From Melitaea cinxia (lineage: Eukaryota > Arthropoda > Insecta > Lepidoptera > Nymphalidae), in contig NC_059399.1 in assembly GCF_905220565.1 (NCBI RefSeq), positions 7,223,501 through 7,287,500 of the forward strand: a stretch of DNA of 64,000 nucleotides. Reading direction: 5' to 3'. A program made the translations under genes and the position numbers. This document shows, piece by piece, positions 32,412 to 43,843 of the stretch. Numbering within the stretch: position 1 is the first letter of the stretch; every line of letters starts with the position of its first letter. A model generated the notes under the pieces. The model was given only the letters and a program-made list of their open reading frames with translations. It did not search any database and was not told the origin of the DNA.

Positions 32412-32451
32412 AAAATAGGTAAAAAAACTTTTTAAGTTAAACGGTTTTATG
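32412..32451 (+). repeat. Left TIR, outer part
   Basis: AAAATAGGTAAAAAAACTTT and the following text mirror 35577-35616, where the only clear change is GTTAAACGG versus GTCAAACGG. Confidence 0.85.
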
Positions 32452-32996
32452 TTAACCCTTAATTCGACGGATTTTTAATTTCATTCAAATTGTGAAATCT
32501 TTACAGATTAGATTCTTAGCTTTTTAGGGACCCTAGAAAAATTACTCAAAAAATTCTACCTTTTTCAGTTTCCTGAAAAACGTATGTCCACTATACTGGA
32601 CGTTGTCAAATTTGTAAGATACTGAAGCGCTCTTACCATGTGAAGTATACTTCTCACTGTCAAATAGAATTAAACAACGATTTCATAAACAAATACTCAT
32701 TATATTAAAAAATAACCTCTTAATACATTAGTTTACTCTTAAAATACTAAAAGGAACTACAAAAACTTAATATATAAAGAACTCGGTTATTCTTGAAACA
32801 TAATAATAAAATAATGATTAAATTTTCATAAATATCAACAGTCTAGGTTATTCAAATCACAGCCATAACTAACAATCAGCCTTTTAGTTATCAAAAACAT
32901 AAAAATTATAAATGTAAATTATTTATGCCACTTGGTCTCCAGCCTTCCTTCTTATATACTCATTATGGAAATTATAAAAGCAATTTCTTTTGACCA

Positions 32997-33790
32997 CTAA
33001 GCATAACCTCTGTTTGCATTTGGAACATTGGATGTCGTTTTATTATTCTTACAGAACTTGCAACGCCCATATGTTACGTATTTAGGCCAGTGGTTGCAGC
33101 AATCATAACGCACAGGAAACTGGAGGCCTCGGTGCACTTGGGTTTTGAATGAGCGTTTTCTTTGGTAGAGAGGGCTTGGTGTTTCCGTCTGCAATAATCT
33201 TTCTCTTTGTCTCAATTGAACTGCTAACTTCTGTCAAAACTGTTTTAGACTTATGTTTTTCAGGTTATTCTTGTTGTATTTTCTTCTGTAGAGTAGCCAA
33301 GTATTGTTAACTGCTATATCTAGCATTTGGTCAAAAATGCTCATGTACTAACGATGGCTCTTGAAAGATGTTCTGTAAAGGGCTATTAACATGTCGCACA
33401 GATCAACGCCTCCCATATGTTGGTTGTAGTGTGGACTGTTGACACTAATTGTCTTTTTCTGTGCTTTACTCAATCTAATAATCTCTTGAACTGGGTAAGC
33501 ATCGGCATAAGAACAAGCTAAAGTCACAACTTTATTGTCGTACCAATTGACAATGGTAATCTTTTTTTCGTCATATACAACTTGGGTGAATGAACCTCGG
33601 CCTCTTTTCTTGAGTTCTTTGTAACTTAACAATTTGCAGCAACCCTTCAGTCTATTTTGCCGTATAGTGCCGAGGCTGAAAATCCCGTAATGTTCACAAA
33701 GATGCCTAATCAAATCCGGCGTTGTGAAGTAATTGTCGAAATAAACAGCACATCCACGAGCCTGAATCGTCTTACAAAGAGCTAACACTA
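32997..33790 (-). pseudogene. piggyBac transposase, C-terminal part
   Basis: One reading frame on the minus strand keeps family homology across two in-frame stops (TAG at 33348-33350, where RWY is expected, and TGA at 33234-33236). It has YFDNYFTTPDL with the second catalytic Asp, YNQHMGGVDLCD with the third, and a C-terminal cysteine-rich domain (RYDCCNHW ... CKFCKNN) that ends NRGYA. The first catalytic Asp and most of the N-terminal half are missing. Upstream the frame runs into the RTE-derived insertion. Clearly dead. Confidence 0.88.
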
Positions 33791-34105
33791 AATTTACACC
33801 CCTCTTTTCCCGTGGGTGTCGTAAGAGGCGACTAAGGGATAACAAGGTTCCACTACCACCTTAGAACTTAAGAAGCCGACCAATGGCGGGATAACCATCT
33901 AACTGCTGGCTTTCAAACACACAGGCTGAAGATGGGCAGCAGTGTCTTCGGTGCGAGAAAGCCAGCCCTACGGTCACCAACCCACCTGGCCAGCGTGATG
34001 ACTATGGGCAAAACACATGAATTTGCGCATTTTTGGCGCGAACTTGTAGAGGCCTATGTCCAGCAGTGGACTGCAATAGGCTGGAATGATGATAAGAGTC
34101 GTTAC
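33791..34105 (+). mobile_element. RTE-derived short element inside piggyBac
   Basis: Module from CCCCTCTTTTCCCGTGGGTG through CCAGCGTGATGACTATGGGC to GCGCGAACTTGTAGAGGCCT and GGCTGGAATGATGATAAG. The last part translates as WRELVEAYVQQWTAIGW, the usual end of RTE ORF2. It interrupts the transposase gene in opposite orientation. Confidence 0.85.
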
Positions 34106-34335
34106 TGTCGATTATCTGTCAATGTCGATATCATTTTCGGAGCTATCCAATATATTCATGCGCTCTCTAAGACTGAGTTTATAGAGGGGTATGGTGAAAA
34201 GGACAACTCTTCAGTTCTGTGTACAGGAATTTCCTTCTGATTTTCAGATTTGCATGCAGTATCAATATCGGAAGAAGCGTTTTCAGGTGGTACCAGTGTA
34301 CTAAACGATTTCCTCTAGACCTAAAGATCTGAAAA
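34106..34335 (-). pseudogene. Possible piggyBac transposase N-terminal remnant
   Basis: On the minus strand one frame reads an acidic, Ser/Pro-rich stretch (LVPPENASSDIDTACKSENQ) in the place where piggyBac transposases have an acidic N-terminus. No catalytic motif is present, and the other side of the frame is broken. Position more than sequence supports the call. Confidence 0.4.
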
Positions 34336-34899
34336 CGTAAAGTTATGAGTTATAAAACATTTTTATCTAAATATTATGACACTAAAAGCAAAAGTATATT
34401 TTCTAATAATGTTGTAACGTGAAGTATACTAGACTATAATTTAGTATTTAGTTTTCTACAACGTTGACAAGGGGAAAAATACTGGACATACTACTTAATC
34501 GTTACTTAACTAATCATTCGACGACGGGAAGCATACTGGACATAAAAGTTTGGGGCGTCGTCAAAACTTTACAAATATCAATAAAACAATCAAAGCCTTA
34601 TGAGTAGCTACCGGGATGTTTTTTATTTAATTTTCAATGATTTTTACATTGAGACTAGTTATAAAATGACGAATAAATTACAACTTACCGAGAGCCCTCG
34701 CGGTAAGTCCTTCCTCCCCGCCATTTCGATGGTGATTGCTGGCGTACCGTTGAATATCACGCGCCACTGATTTTTCACAAGATGGTTGCATAGTTTAAGA
34801 TTCCATATAAAACCTAAAAATCTAGATGTGCGATCTTATTTTTGACACAGATTTTTATTTATTTAACGAGAAGTATACTGCACGATGTCGAATTAAGGG

Positions 34900-35035
34900 T
34901 TAAACATACATTGCAATGTTTAAGATAAATGTACTAAAAACCAAAAAATAATAAAATAGATACAGTCGTGGGAATTATAAACATATGCATAGACTAGACT
35001 AAAATAAAACCGTGGGGCACGTCAATTGTCTACAA
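34900..35035 (+). repeat. Left TIR, inner part
   Basis: Continues the left TIR after the piggyBac insertion; it mirrors 35441-35580 (for example GTGGGGCACGTCAATTGTCT). Confidence 0.88.
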
Positions 35036-35440
35036 ATTATCGACTTAATGTGCGATAGAAGAATCGTTTAATTCGTCGTTAAAATAGGCAGTTGGCCCGC
35101 AGACGGTGAGGAAATTACTTACTATTTTCTTGCTCATGGAAATTCCAATAGTTATACACTCCATGTAAATAAAAGAGATGTTTCAACTAGTTTATCGTTG
35201 GACATTCACACTGCTGGCTGGCGAGGAATCGTTTCACTGCTCGTAGTTTGTCTTTAATCGACAAAACATATGGATAAAAGTACTACTCGCTCACCACTAT
35301 GAAACCCTAAAACTCGCTTATAATCGAGCTTGCTAGCTTGTTTCCACATTCTAGCCCTACTTATCACATGTCCATCGTTGTCGGTTGAACAACTGCCTAA
35401 TTATAGTGTAACATTACAAAACAAACATTTTAATCAACGA

Positions 35441-35616
35441 TTGTAGACAATTGACGTGCCCCACGGTTTTATTTTAGTCTAGTCTATGCATATATTTATA
35501 ATTCCCACGACTGTATCTATTTTATTATTTTTTGGTTTTTAGTACATTTATCTTAAACATTGCAATGTATGTTTAACATAAAACCGTTTGACTTAAAAAG
35601 TTTTTTTACCTATTTT
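35441..35616 (-). repeat. Right TIR, uninterrupted
   Basis: It holds the empty-site sequence GTATGTTTAACATAAAACCG, with a single TTAA, at the place where the left TIR carries piggyBac. Confidence 0.9.
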
Positions 35617-36261
35617 ATAACCACATAATTGCGTTTATTTAGTCTACTTTATATCACTATTTCAAATTATCACTGGTTGGCTGGAAAAGATAGCTTATAA
35701 ATAATCTTTATTGTATTTTATAATTCCATGGAATATATTTATTAGTTTGGTTCTCTTACACAAAATACTACTTGATCTATCTTTGAACGAGATTTCAAGA
35801 ACATAACGTTGAGTAAGTTTAAGACTAGTTCCATCGTCAGTGTTTTTTCGAAAACTTTCGACTTCTAGTATTGCGGAATCATCGAAGTGAAAAGTCGGCG
35901 ATTTTACGAAAACAACCAAAACTCTTGAGTGAATCATATCCTCTAAACTTAAAAGTAGTTGTTATAAGCATAATTATGTATTTTATCTTTATGTAAATTT
36001 TTGTATATATTTGTATATATATATATATATATATTTCTTTATAATTTAAAAACTTTTGGGATTTTAGTCGTATTAGTTGTTTTCTACTTTTTTTGTTTCT
36101 GATTGGTTTTTTATATCTGTCTGAGCGGTTAGCCTCAACAAACAGAAAGACAGACAAAATATAAAAATCGCGTGTTTGTGTACCTAAACAAGTATCGTGT
36201 AAATAAATAACTATATGAATTTGATAAAACACAGTTATTTTGAAATTACAGACAGATACGG
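35617..36261. other. AT-rich stretch with AT microsatellite
   Basis: AT run at about 36008-36032. No gene recognised. Confidence 0.4.
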
Positions 36262-37146
36262 AAATATAGAATATAGCCACCCCTTTCTTACCGTGGGTGT
36301 CGTAAGAGGCGATTGGGATAGCAGTTCCATATATATCACATTGGAACTGTTAAAGCTGACCGATGGCGGGATAACCGCTGGCTTTCAAATACATGACTGA
36401 AGATGGGCAGTAGCGGCTTCAGTATGACAAAGCCAACCCTGCGGTCACCATCCCACCTGCCCAGTGTCGTGACTATGGACAAAACACATGAGTACGCGCC
36501 AAAAATTTCGTCCCTCAGTTCGCAGCAGCCCCACTGTTCTTGGCTATGGCAGCGGTAGAGGTAACGGTGGGCAGAGGGTGCTAGGAATCACCAGATTACG
36601 GGAGACTGCCAACCAAAACTACACTTGGCGACGTTTAATGGTCACTCTCAATGCCACCACCTCACCGAACTTGAAGCAGAACTTAGTTAAATGCTTGACG
36701 ACAAAACTCTTCGTGTAATGCACGATGCCTGTTACGATAACGAGACGTAGACACTGACGAGGGGACAAGTCCACAAGTTTAAAGTCATTCAACGTGCAAT
36801 AGAACGGGCTTGGGATCTCTCTTAATGATAGGATCAGAAATGAGACTATCCGCGAGAGAACAAAATAACCGACAGAAGAATAAGCCCACAGAATTAGCAA
36901 GTTGAAGTGGCAGTGGGCTGGATACTTGTATCACAGTGGTTATCAGTATGATAGCGTGCGACATGTTCTGGAGTGGAGACCGCGTGTTGGAAAATGCAGT
37001 GTGGGACGCCCTCCGACCCGCTGGATCGACGATCTACGTAAGATTGGCGGTGGTGGCTGGATAAGGATTGAGGAAAACCGGGATGTTTGACGTGAACTTA
37101 GAGAGGTCTATGTCCAGCAGTGGACAGCGATAGACTGAAATGATGA
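36262..37146 (+). mobile_element. RTE LINE with large internal deletion
   Basis: Starts with the same leader module as the short elements (TAGCCACCCCTTTCTTACCG to GACTATGGACAAAACACATG). Then, from about 36632, a frame resembles the start of the RTE endonuclease (ATFNGHSQCHHLTELEAEL). After a deletion it goes on with the end of ORF2: VIQRAIERAWDLSLNDRIRN, then LKWQWAGYL, VLEWRPRVGKCSVGRPPTRW, IDDLRKIGGGGWIRIEE, and finally the 3' module CTATGTCCAGCAGTGGACAG with TGAAATGATGAAG. Stops and frame changes are frequent, so it is dead. It shows that the short elements are the two ends of this LINE. Confidence 0.85.
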
Positions 37147-37297
37147 AGACTAGATGTATAGATATATTATCGAAAGTATTTTTGAAACCGTTTCACACTG
37201 ATTTAGTTAACGTATAGCGGTACTACTTTATTAAACCATAACAAGTAATATCTTACTCATGAAATTGTGGACAAGCGTTAGAGCTTAATCCTATCTC

Positions 37298-37392
37298 TGG
37301 ACTGACGAACTACGTAAGATTGTCGGTAGAAGCTGGATGGAGATAAAGGAGGACCAAGATATTTGGCGGGAACTGGAATCGCTGATCTGAAT
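37298..37392 (+). mobile_element. RTE ORF2 C-terminal scrap
   Basis: Reads LWTDELRKIVGRSWMEIKED and then IWRELE, matching the RTE ORF2 end seen at 37020-37090. Confidence 0.6.
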
Positions 37393-37631
37393 ATAGAAGC
37401 ATAGCCAAGGACTGTGACAAGCTGTGTGATGATTTAATTATATAGTCGATATAAGAAAAGTAATCGGATGACAAATGTCAATGCTGTAAATGCTAAAAAT
37501 AAAATTGAATACATTGCATTTATCAAATTGCTGGAATTATTGTGGAAATGAAGAAAAAGATAATATAATATCGAGAAACAAAGTGAGAGGTAAATCCTTT
37601 TTAAACCCCATCGTTCGCTCATGCCATATAG

Positions 37632-37725
37632 AATGCTCGATCCGTCACGCGTCGCACAAACTTAATCCTTCATCAAATCCAGATTAATTAAACAGGAGCC
37701 GACCGTGATCCCTGTCAAACCCGCA
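37632..37725 (-). repeat. Dispersed repeat D2, partner of 49573-49665
   Basis: In reverse complement it shares CGGTCGGCTCCTGTTTAATT, TTTGATGA-GGATTAA-TTTGT and a CACGGATCG-like block with 49573-49665. Family unknown. Confidence 0.65.
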
Positions 37726-38846
37726 CAAGTATCTACACTTGTTGGCCAAATCTTACATATTGCTTTAATAAGTTTTTATTTACACATTTTGTCAAACAAA
37801 AATGTAATAAAAATAATACTTTGATAAAAAAAAAAAAAAACTATTTGTAAATCGTTTATGCACTCGAGTAGTAATACTCTGCATGTCTACGAAAATATAC
37901 TACTCTTTTTATTGTGCCAGTTATTTTTCCTAAAAAATATTATGCATTTAATATTTCTTAAAAAATTAATACTACTGAAATTATTATCACTCTTTTCTTA
38001 AATGTAACAAATGTTTTGCTTGTAATTTCCGTTCTATTGTTATTCTATTGTGCAGCTCAATACTTTATCTCGCATTCAAACATCTATTTTCACATGTCAT
38101 GTTTGCGAGTAAAAAAGGCTCCGTAGAAAATGTCTACGGAAGCGAGAAAGAAAATAACCCATGAAATTCTCTTTATGACAACGCTCATTTTCAAGAATAT
38201 TTTATGTTCGACCTTATTTAAGCTTATTTTTATTCTTCAATATTTCAAACAATACTATACTCGGCAATTCCATAGTAGGTAAACTGTTATCGTTGACAAT
38301 ATTCAAAGATTTACCTGAGTTTGTATCAAATCTTTGGAACATTACTCGTAAAATTTTACGACCGACATTAAGGATACGTATTATAGTGAACAGAATATGA
38401 TGTCGTAAAATGTGATAGCAATTATTCATAACAAGTTTTATAAAGTCATGATTTTTTTTAAATATGTAGATGTATACTTGAATTAATATCAATCAAACTT
38501 CTTTAGTGGTAAATAAAAAAAATCTCCCTTAGTCTCTTCTAATTTCTATACCTACTACTGAAAGTCATCAAATAAAAATAATGAGTTATAATACCATGAA
38601 ACTTCTTTAGTAGGCAAATTCAAAAAAATAAAAAATAAAAATAAATAAATAAAAATATTTTCAAGTTCAGTTTTTCACTTTCAGAAATTAAAAAAAAAAT
38701 GCGAAAAATGTTTATCAAAGATTCTTATTAATTAAAAAAAATATATATGTATGTGTTATAATATAAAACAAAAAAATAATAATATAACTCTTTAAGTTAA
38801 AATACTGATTTAATGATTTTTTATTTCGTTGTTAAGTCCATATACA
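37726..38846. other. AT-rich gene-free stretch
   Basis: Poly(A) run near 37828. No gene or named repeat seen. Confidence 0.4.
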
Positions 38847-39155
38847 TCTTATATATAAAATTCTCGTGTCACAATGTTACAATACTCCTCCAAAACAGCT
38901 GGGCCAATTTTTATGATGAAATTTTGTGTGCATATCGGGTAGGTCTGAGAATCGGTCAACATCTATTTTTTATACCCTTAAATATATATTTTTAATTTTT
39001 TTTACAAAATTTTATATTTTTATATTATTACTAGCTGATTCTAGATGATTTGGCGTTGAAAAATACATACAACCCAAAATTTTGACCCTTTTACCACCAA
39101 CCCCTATTTTTTAATAGCGTTTAGAGGGCAACACAATGTTTGTCGGGTCAGCTAG
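38847..39155 (+). mobile_element. Short Helitron, non-autonomous
   Basis: Begins TCTTATATATAAAATTCTCG after A, and ends TTTGTCGGGTCAGCTAG before T, the 5'-TC ... CTAG-3' structure inserted between A and T. The body shares GTGTGCATATCGGGTAGGTC and GGCGTTGAAAAATACATACA with the minus-strand copy at 43844-44168. No coding capacity. Confidence 0.8.
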
Positions 39156-41487
39156 TAAGTATATGTATAAGAAAATTACAAATGTAGATGTAATCCCATC
39201 GTTTTATCTGTTTCTATCTATTTGAATATGATATATTGACAGTCAAGCCGTTGGGACTATCACGACAAAATTTATTATAGGCCAGCATATACTCGTAGTT
39301 TTGGGAAGGACATAGACTATACAAAACCAGAAATAGGGGTACAAAAGAAAATAAGGGAACATGACATTTCATGCTGATGATTTTTTTCAACAGATTATAA
39401 AATTCATTAAAAAGGTCATAAAGCCCAGCTTTTTAAAGTATGATTAAAACTTGGGAATACAAATTAGAAATATTCTGTCTCTCGTAGACAAAGTGATTTC
39501 ACGGGCGGAATGTCCGTATTGTTCCACAACTGATTGAACAGGATATTCGAATCTTCTATTACATTTCACATGAATGACGCCACTCCTGAAATAAAATATT
39601 GACTTAGTACTTAATTAAATTTACATATTTTACGTGCTTTGTAATTGTTTGTTAATACTGTATCTAAAGTCACATCCTTTTGAACCAAACACTTTCGTAA
39701 ACTGTCAAAATGCAGGTAAATTATGTGAATAGGCGAGTGATGACAAAAATAAATAAATTTAAAGGATTATATCTTTATCGTCTGTTTTTCATTACGTTAG
39801 GATCATCATTCTAGAATTTAGAAAAAGATAGAGTATAGGTGTAAAGTAATTTAACTATACTGAAATTTAACTGTAGTATTTAATAAATGTGAAAAAAAGT
39901 ACAACTCAAATGTTGTTTTTCGTAAAATACTTTTCAAAGTTTTTAAAATTATATACTCCAGTTGAACTTTGTCGATTTTTGACTTGTATCGCTTGTTACA
40001 AGAGGAGGGCATTAAGGATAATTAAGGATATTGTTATTTATTCAAATTGCATTAGCCGTTGCCCGTATCGAGGCTTAAATTAAGGAGTGTGGAAAAACAG
40101 GATACATAGAATAGAACTTGTCGATAGATAAAAAAACGTGATAGCTAAAAAATGTGTACAATAATTGATAACAAATAAAAGGTTATTGGAGAAAATACAA
40201 TGATTCTTCGTTAGCGTACGTTATATTGTAAAGTCCAAGATGCGAAGTAGACGTGATTTTCACCCATTTGTTTAATGGATAAAAAAAACATAATTACCTT
40301 CTACGTAAACGGTAAAAGTAATCGCGAAAAAGTTGGCTGGAAAATTCCTAGTCAGGCTATATTATATTCGCCAATCATCATTTAAACCAGACTTTTAGCA
40401 GAGAACCCAATGTCATAGTCTTCGCAATGAAACAGCACTCATTTTGATGTAAGGTTTATTTATCGAATTTGTGGATGAAAGTAACTAGAACAATATATAT
40501 TAATATACTTGTTTATATTTGCACACTCAGTCGTTATGCCAAAAAATAAAAGAAATAATAGACAAAGCAACGTTTGCATTTTGTATAGGCTTCATACTGT
40601 CGGTAGGTATTTTTATTCTTTAAGCCCGTAGGTGCATTTTTAAATAAAAATAAAAGGCCCCACATTTTTTTCAGTTTGACCGCCCAGTCAAATGTCAAGC
40701 CTGCCGTAAGGAACTTCGTTCTAAAAGAGTAATTTCCACTCGATTTGATAATAGAAACTAAAATAAATTTGGATATTTAATAAAATAAAAATTGTTCAAT
40801 CGACATTCGAGCCATTTTTTGGCACGGACCCTACTCGGTAACAAACGGTGTGTACATCGATTCGGTTCATTTCACGGTGGTTCCCGGCCCGATCTTATGT
40901 AGGTACGTGCCGTGGAATAACTCAACTCAGTAATGTCGAGAACTTCGTTCGCTCACTAACCTCGACGAGGAATTTTATGAACATTATTACATCAGTACCA
41001 GACCTTAGCGCATCCTGTGTTATCTCGAAGCTCTTACAGGAATCACAACGGTAGAATTTTACGGTGTTAAACATGTTTATGATATTTTGTATTTATTTTC
41101 AGTTTTTCAACTTTCAGTTCATATTTTTATAAATCAAAATTAACCCTTTAAATTTATTCAAACATCTGGAAAGTTTCGAGTGCATTATGTTTGTATTGAG
41201 TTAATTAAGTCGCTTGTCGCCAACAACGCAGCCTCACTTTATATTTTAAGCTTTTAAATGCAAACTACAAACTCGTTGCATTATATCCTCTTAGCGGGCT
41301 CTTTTGAGCTTGTATCAAAATTAATTAATAGCTAGTTGCAGCGATCCTAGGCCGCTGTTATTAAATTAAATTATTGCATTATTATCATCGCCATAAACAT
41401 AAAATGACAGCGAATTGCTTATTAAAATTTTAAAATTTTATAAACGAATTTTCAATTTAGTTATTTAAAGCCAATAATATTTAAGTA
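39156..41487. other. AT-rich stretch, one CpG-rich piece
   Basis: 40800-40990 is rich in CpG (CGGTTCATTTCACGGTGGTT, CGTGCCGTGGAATAACTC) and carries a 68-aa open frame at 40848-41054 that I do not recognise. It could be an exon, a promoter-near piece or an old LTR. Otherwise nothing. Confidence 0.3.
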
Positions 41488-41628
41488 ATCGTATCTTACA
41501 GAATGTTCGCTAGGACTACGTTCGGCGAGTTGCGTAACTAATGAAGTAACTTGTGACACGGGTCGACCCTGGGATCGACATAATCAAATTAATGAGAAAA
41601 CTTCACTTCAATTTAGGGTTTCCTGTCT
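41488..41628 (-). repeat. Dispersed repeat, partner of 10590-10738
   Basis: Inverted relative to the other copy; shares GTCGACCCTGGGATCGACAT and AATCGTATCTTACAGAATGT. Confidence 0.75.
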
Positions 41629-42449
41629 CAATCTTTAGATTTTATTTGGGAATGGTCAAGCGCTATTTGTCTTCTTTAGAATGTGTGCAAATTTTATAAG
41701 ATTGTTATTTTGTCGTAGTACATATTGATACTGTATACATATATAGATGGTATAACATACAAATTAGGAATAATGAATGAATCTTATGAAAAAGTTTATA
41801 TATTTTCTTACACAAAGACATTGAAATACGTTTGAATAAGTTTTTCTAAGTTACACGGGATTTGAAGCCGGCAAAGTACCTAGTTAAACATATAATATCT
41901 TCAACGTGTGTTACGTAGACGCAAATTCTGTGTCAATTTGGTGATTTTATAGTTGTTTTAGTCTAGCCTTTTGTTTTAGTGTTTATATTTACTAAAAGAA
42001 CGTGTATTTTATCAGCAGATACCTATATTTATTAGTTTTTTTTTTTTACTTTGATAGCATCCGTTAAGTTATTGTCCCTAATATTAACTTCTTTTGGTAC
42101 TAAAAATATTAACTTAAAGTCACATTTGGTAATTAACACCAACTTGATTTTTACTCATAATTTTGGCTAATTGCAGTTGCGTATTTCGGCATCGCGCCAA
42201 ATGTGAGAGTGTAGGTACTATGGACAAACGCAATTTAAATTACACGACAGATATATTACACATTTCAAATTCTAGTTTCGTAAAATGACAAATCTCTGAA
42301 TGTATCCTTATAGTAAAATCCGAACGTAGCAAACCCCATATGTTACATGTGCATTTTTTAAATAATGTTATGTGTTGACTTTCTGAAACTGAGAACAAAC
42401 AATAATTTCTCTAAGAATTTTAGTCTGTTCATCTGTTTGTGTACATGTC
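41629..42449. other. AT-rich gene-free stretch
   Basis: No gene or named repeat seen. Confidence 0.4.
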
Positions 42450-43010
42450 CCAATACCAAAAAAAAAAACGAGCGTGCTTTAGACCACACGACTGAAGGTA
42501 AGACTTCTTAAGCAATAGGCCAGCACAATAGGCCTGAACTGTGTCTTAGATATACGAAACGTAACTGGCTATGATCTGCTGCGTGGTTACAACAGTAAAG
42601 AATATAGCCATCCCCTCTATTCCCGTGGATGTCTTAAGGGGTGACTAAGGGATAACAGGGGAACTTAAAAAGCCGATCGATGGCGGGATAACCACCCAAC
42701 TGCTGACCTTGAAATACACAGGCCGAAGACCAGCCAGACAAAGCCAGTACTGCGGTCACCAACCTGCCAGCCCAGCGTGGTAACTATGGGCAACACACAT
42801 GATTTGTTTGTCCAGCAGTGGACTGCAATAGGCTGAAGTGATGAACTGGCTTTGAGAGAAAGAGAGAAAGAAAATGTGTTCTCGCAAATCTCGCTTTCTC
42901 CGTTCGCCTCGCCTGATCACACTTTTTGTAAAGGTCTCGTCACGCATTCACCAGCATATTCCCCTAAGTCAAGTGTGCCTACAGAAGCTTTACTTCAAAA
43001 ACGGAAGTGA
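42450..43010 (+). repeat. Dispersed repeat D1, copy split by RTE element
   Basis: Plus-strand copy of the repeat at 31095-31345. Left part ACGAGCGTGCTTTAGACCAC to GAAACGTAACT; right part TCGCCTCGCCTGATCACACT, CTCGTCACGCATTCACCAGC to about 43010. The RTE-derived element sits between the parts. Confidence 0.78.
42571..42843 (+). mobile_element. RTE-derived short element with 8-bp duplication
   Basis: A diverged module (TAGCCATCCCCTCTATTCCC to AGCAGTGGACTGCAATAGGC and TGAAGTGATG). AACTGGCT flanks it on both sides (42563-42570 and 42844-42851). The homologous repeat at 31095-31345 is uninterrupted there, which confirms insertion. Confidence 0.85.
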
Positions 43011-43624
43011 TTGGTCATAGCTTAAGTTATAAAGTATCTGCTTTATACGCAACGCATTTTGACCTTTTGACTAAGATAAAAGTGTCATCTATTCTTTTCA
43101 GCTTCATTTCTGAAAGTTCGTGCATTTAATGAATACTATTTTTTGAAAACTATGGAAGGCTTGTTTCACTCCCATCACTGCTCAACCCAGACTGAAGAGT
43201 CATATAAATAGAGCTATTAGCATTACAACGCGGTTGAGCTTCAATAATATTATAATAGAATATTTCTTCATGCCATTTAAATTAAATTAATTTTACATTC
43301 AAATATTGTAAATGCAATTGCCACTCAGACAAAACCGCGTATAGCAGTTCGTATAAATGAGTTATGTATCTGAAAAGTAACAAATGTTTTTATAGTGTCA
43401 GATGATTGGTGTCGGGAATACGAATCACAAAACAGCTATCGTTCTACGAGTTCTGTTACGATAGCGCTGTGACGTTGTTATCTCTTTTGATGAATGGGTC
43501 CTTTGTTACAAATAGACTCTGTTGTCACGCGTATAAATTTTTAAAATATACATAAAACAGACATTCAACATCAAATTTATAATATCATACAAATACCTAC
43601 ACATACCTACATTTATTAATATTG
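43011..43624. other. AT-rich gene-free stretch
   Basis: Nothing recognised. Confidence 0.35.
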
Positions 43625-43840
43625 CTAGCTGCCCTGATAGACTTCGTTCTGTCAAAAATTAATAGTAATTTTTTTTCTAATTTTTTTTTGTAAGTATTAA
43701 AACCTTCCGTGGGCCTTTAAGAACATATAAAAAAGTAAATTAGCCGAATTGGTCCAGCTATAGATTATACACTTATATACTGGTAGGTCGAGCCATTCTC
43801 GAGCTATGCGCTTAGCAACATTCATTTTTATTTATACAGA
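43625..43840 (-). mobile_element. Short Helitron, minus strand
   Basis: Reverse complement starts TCTGTATAAATAAAAATGAA and ends in CTAG at 43625-43628. It shares CTCGAGCTATGCGCTTAGCA with the copy at 47353-47643. Confidence 0.65.
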
Positions 43841-43843
43841 TTA

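Larger units (their letters stand above)
32452..34903 (-). mobile_element. piggyBac-family transposon, defective
   Basis: Flanked by TTAA at 32452-32455 and 34900-34903. Termini are CCCTTAATTCGACG (from 32456) and its near-inverse CGATGTCGAATTAAGGG (to 34899). CCCT ends at duplicated TTAA are the hallmark of piggyBac. Inside lie transposase remnants on the minus strand and an RTE-derived insertion. Subterminal repeats of the type GAAGTATACT ... ACTGGACAT recur at both ends. Confidence 0.92.
32412..35616. mobile_element. Long-TIR element split by piggyBac
   Basis: The outer element has 176-bp terminal inverted repeats. The right one is 35441-35616. The left one is in two pieces, 32412-32451 and 34900-35035, interrupted by piggyBac at its TTAA. 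Without the insertion the element is about 760 bp with about 400 bp of non-coding centre (35036-35440), so it is MITE- or foldback-like. A TA-rich target duplication (ATA on both sides) is possible but not sure. Confidence 0.85.
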
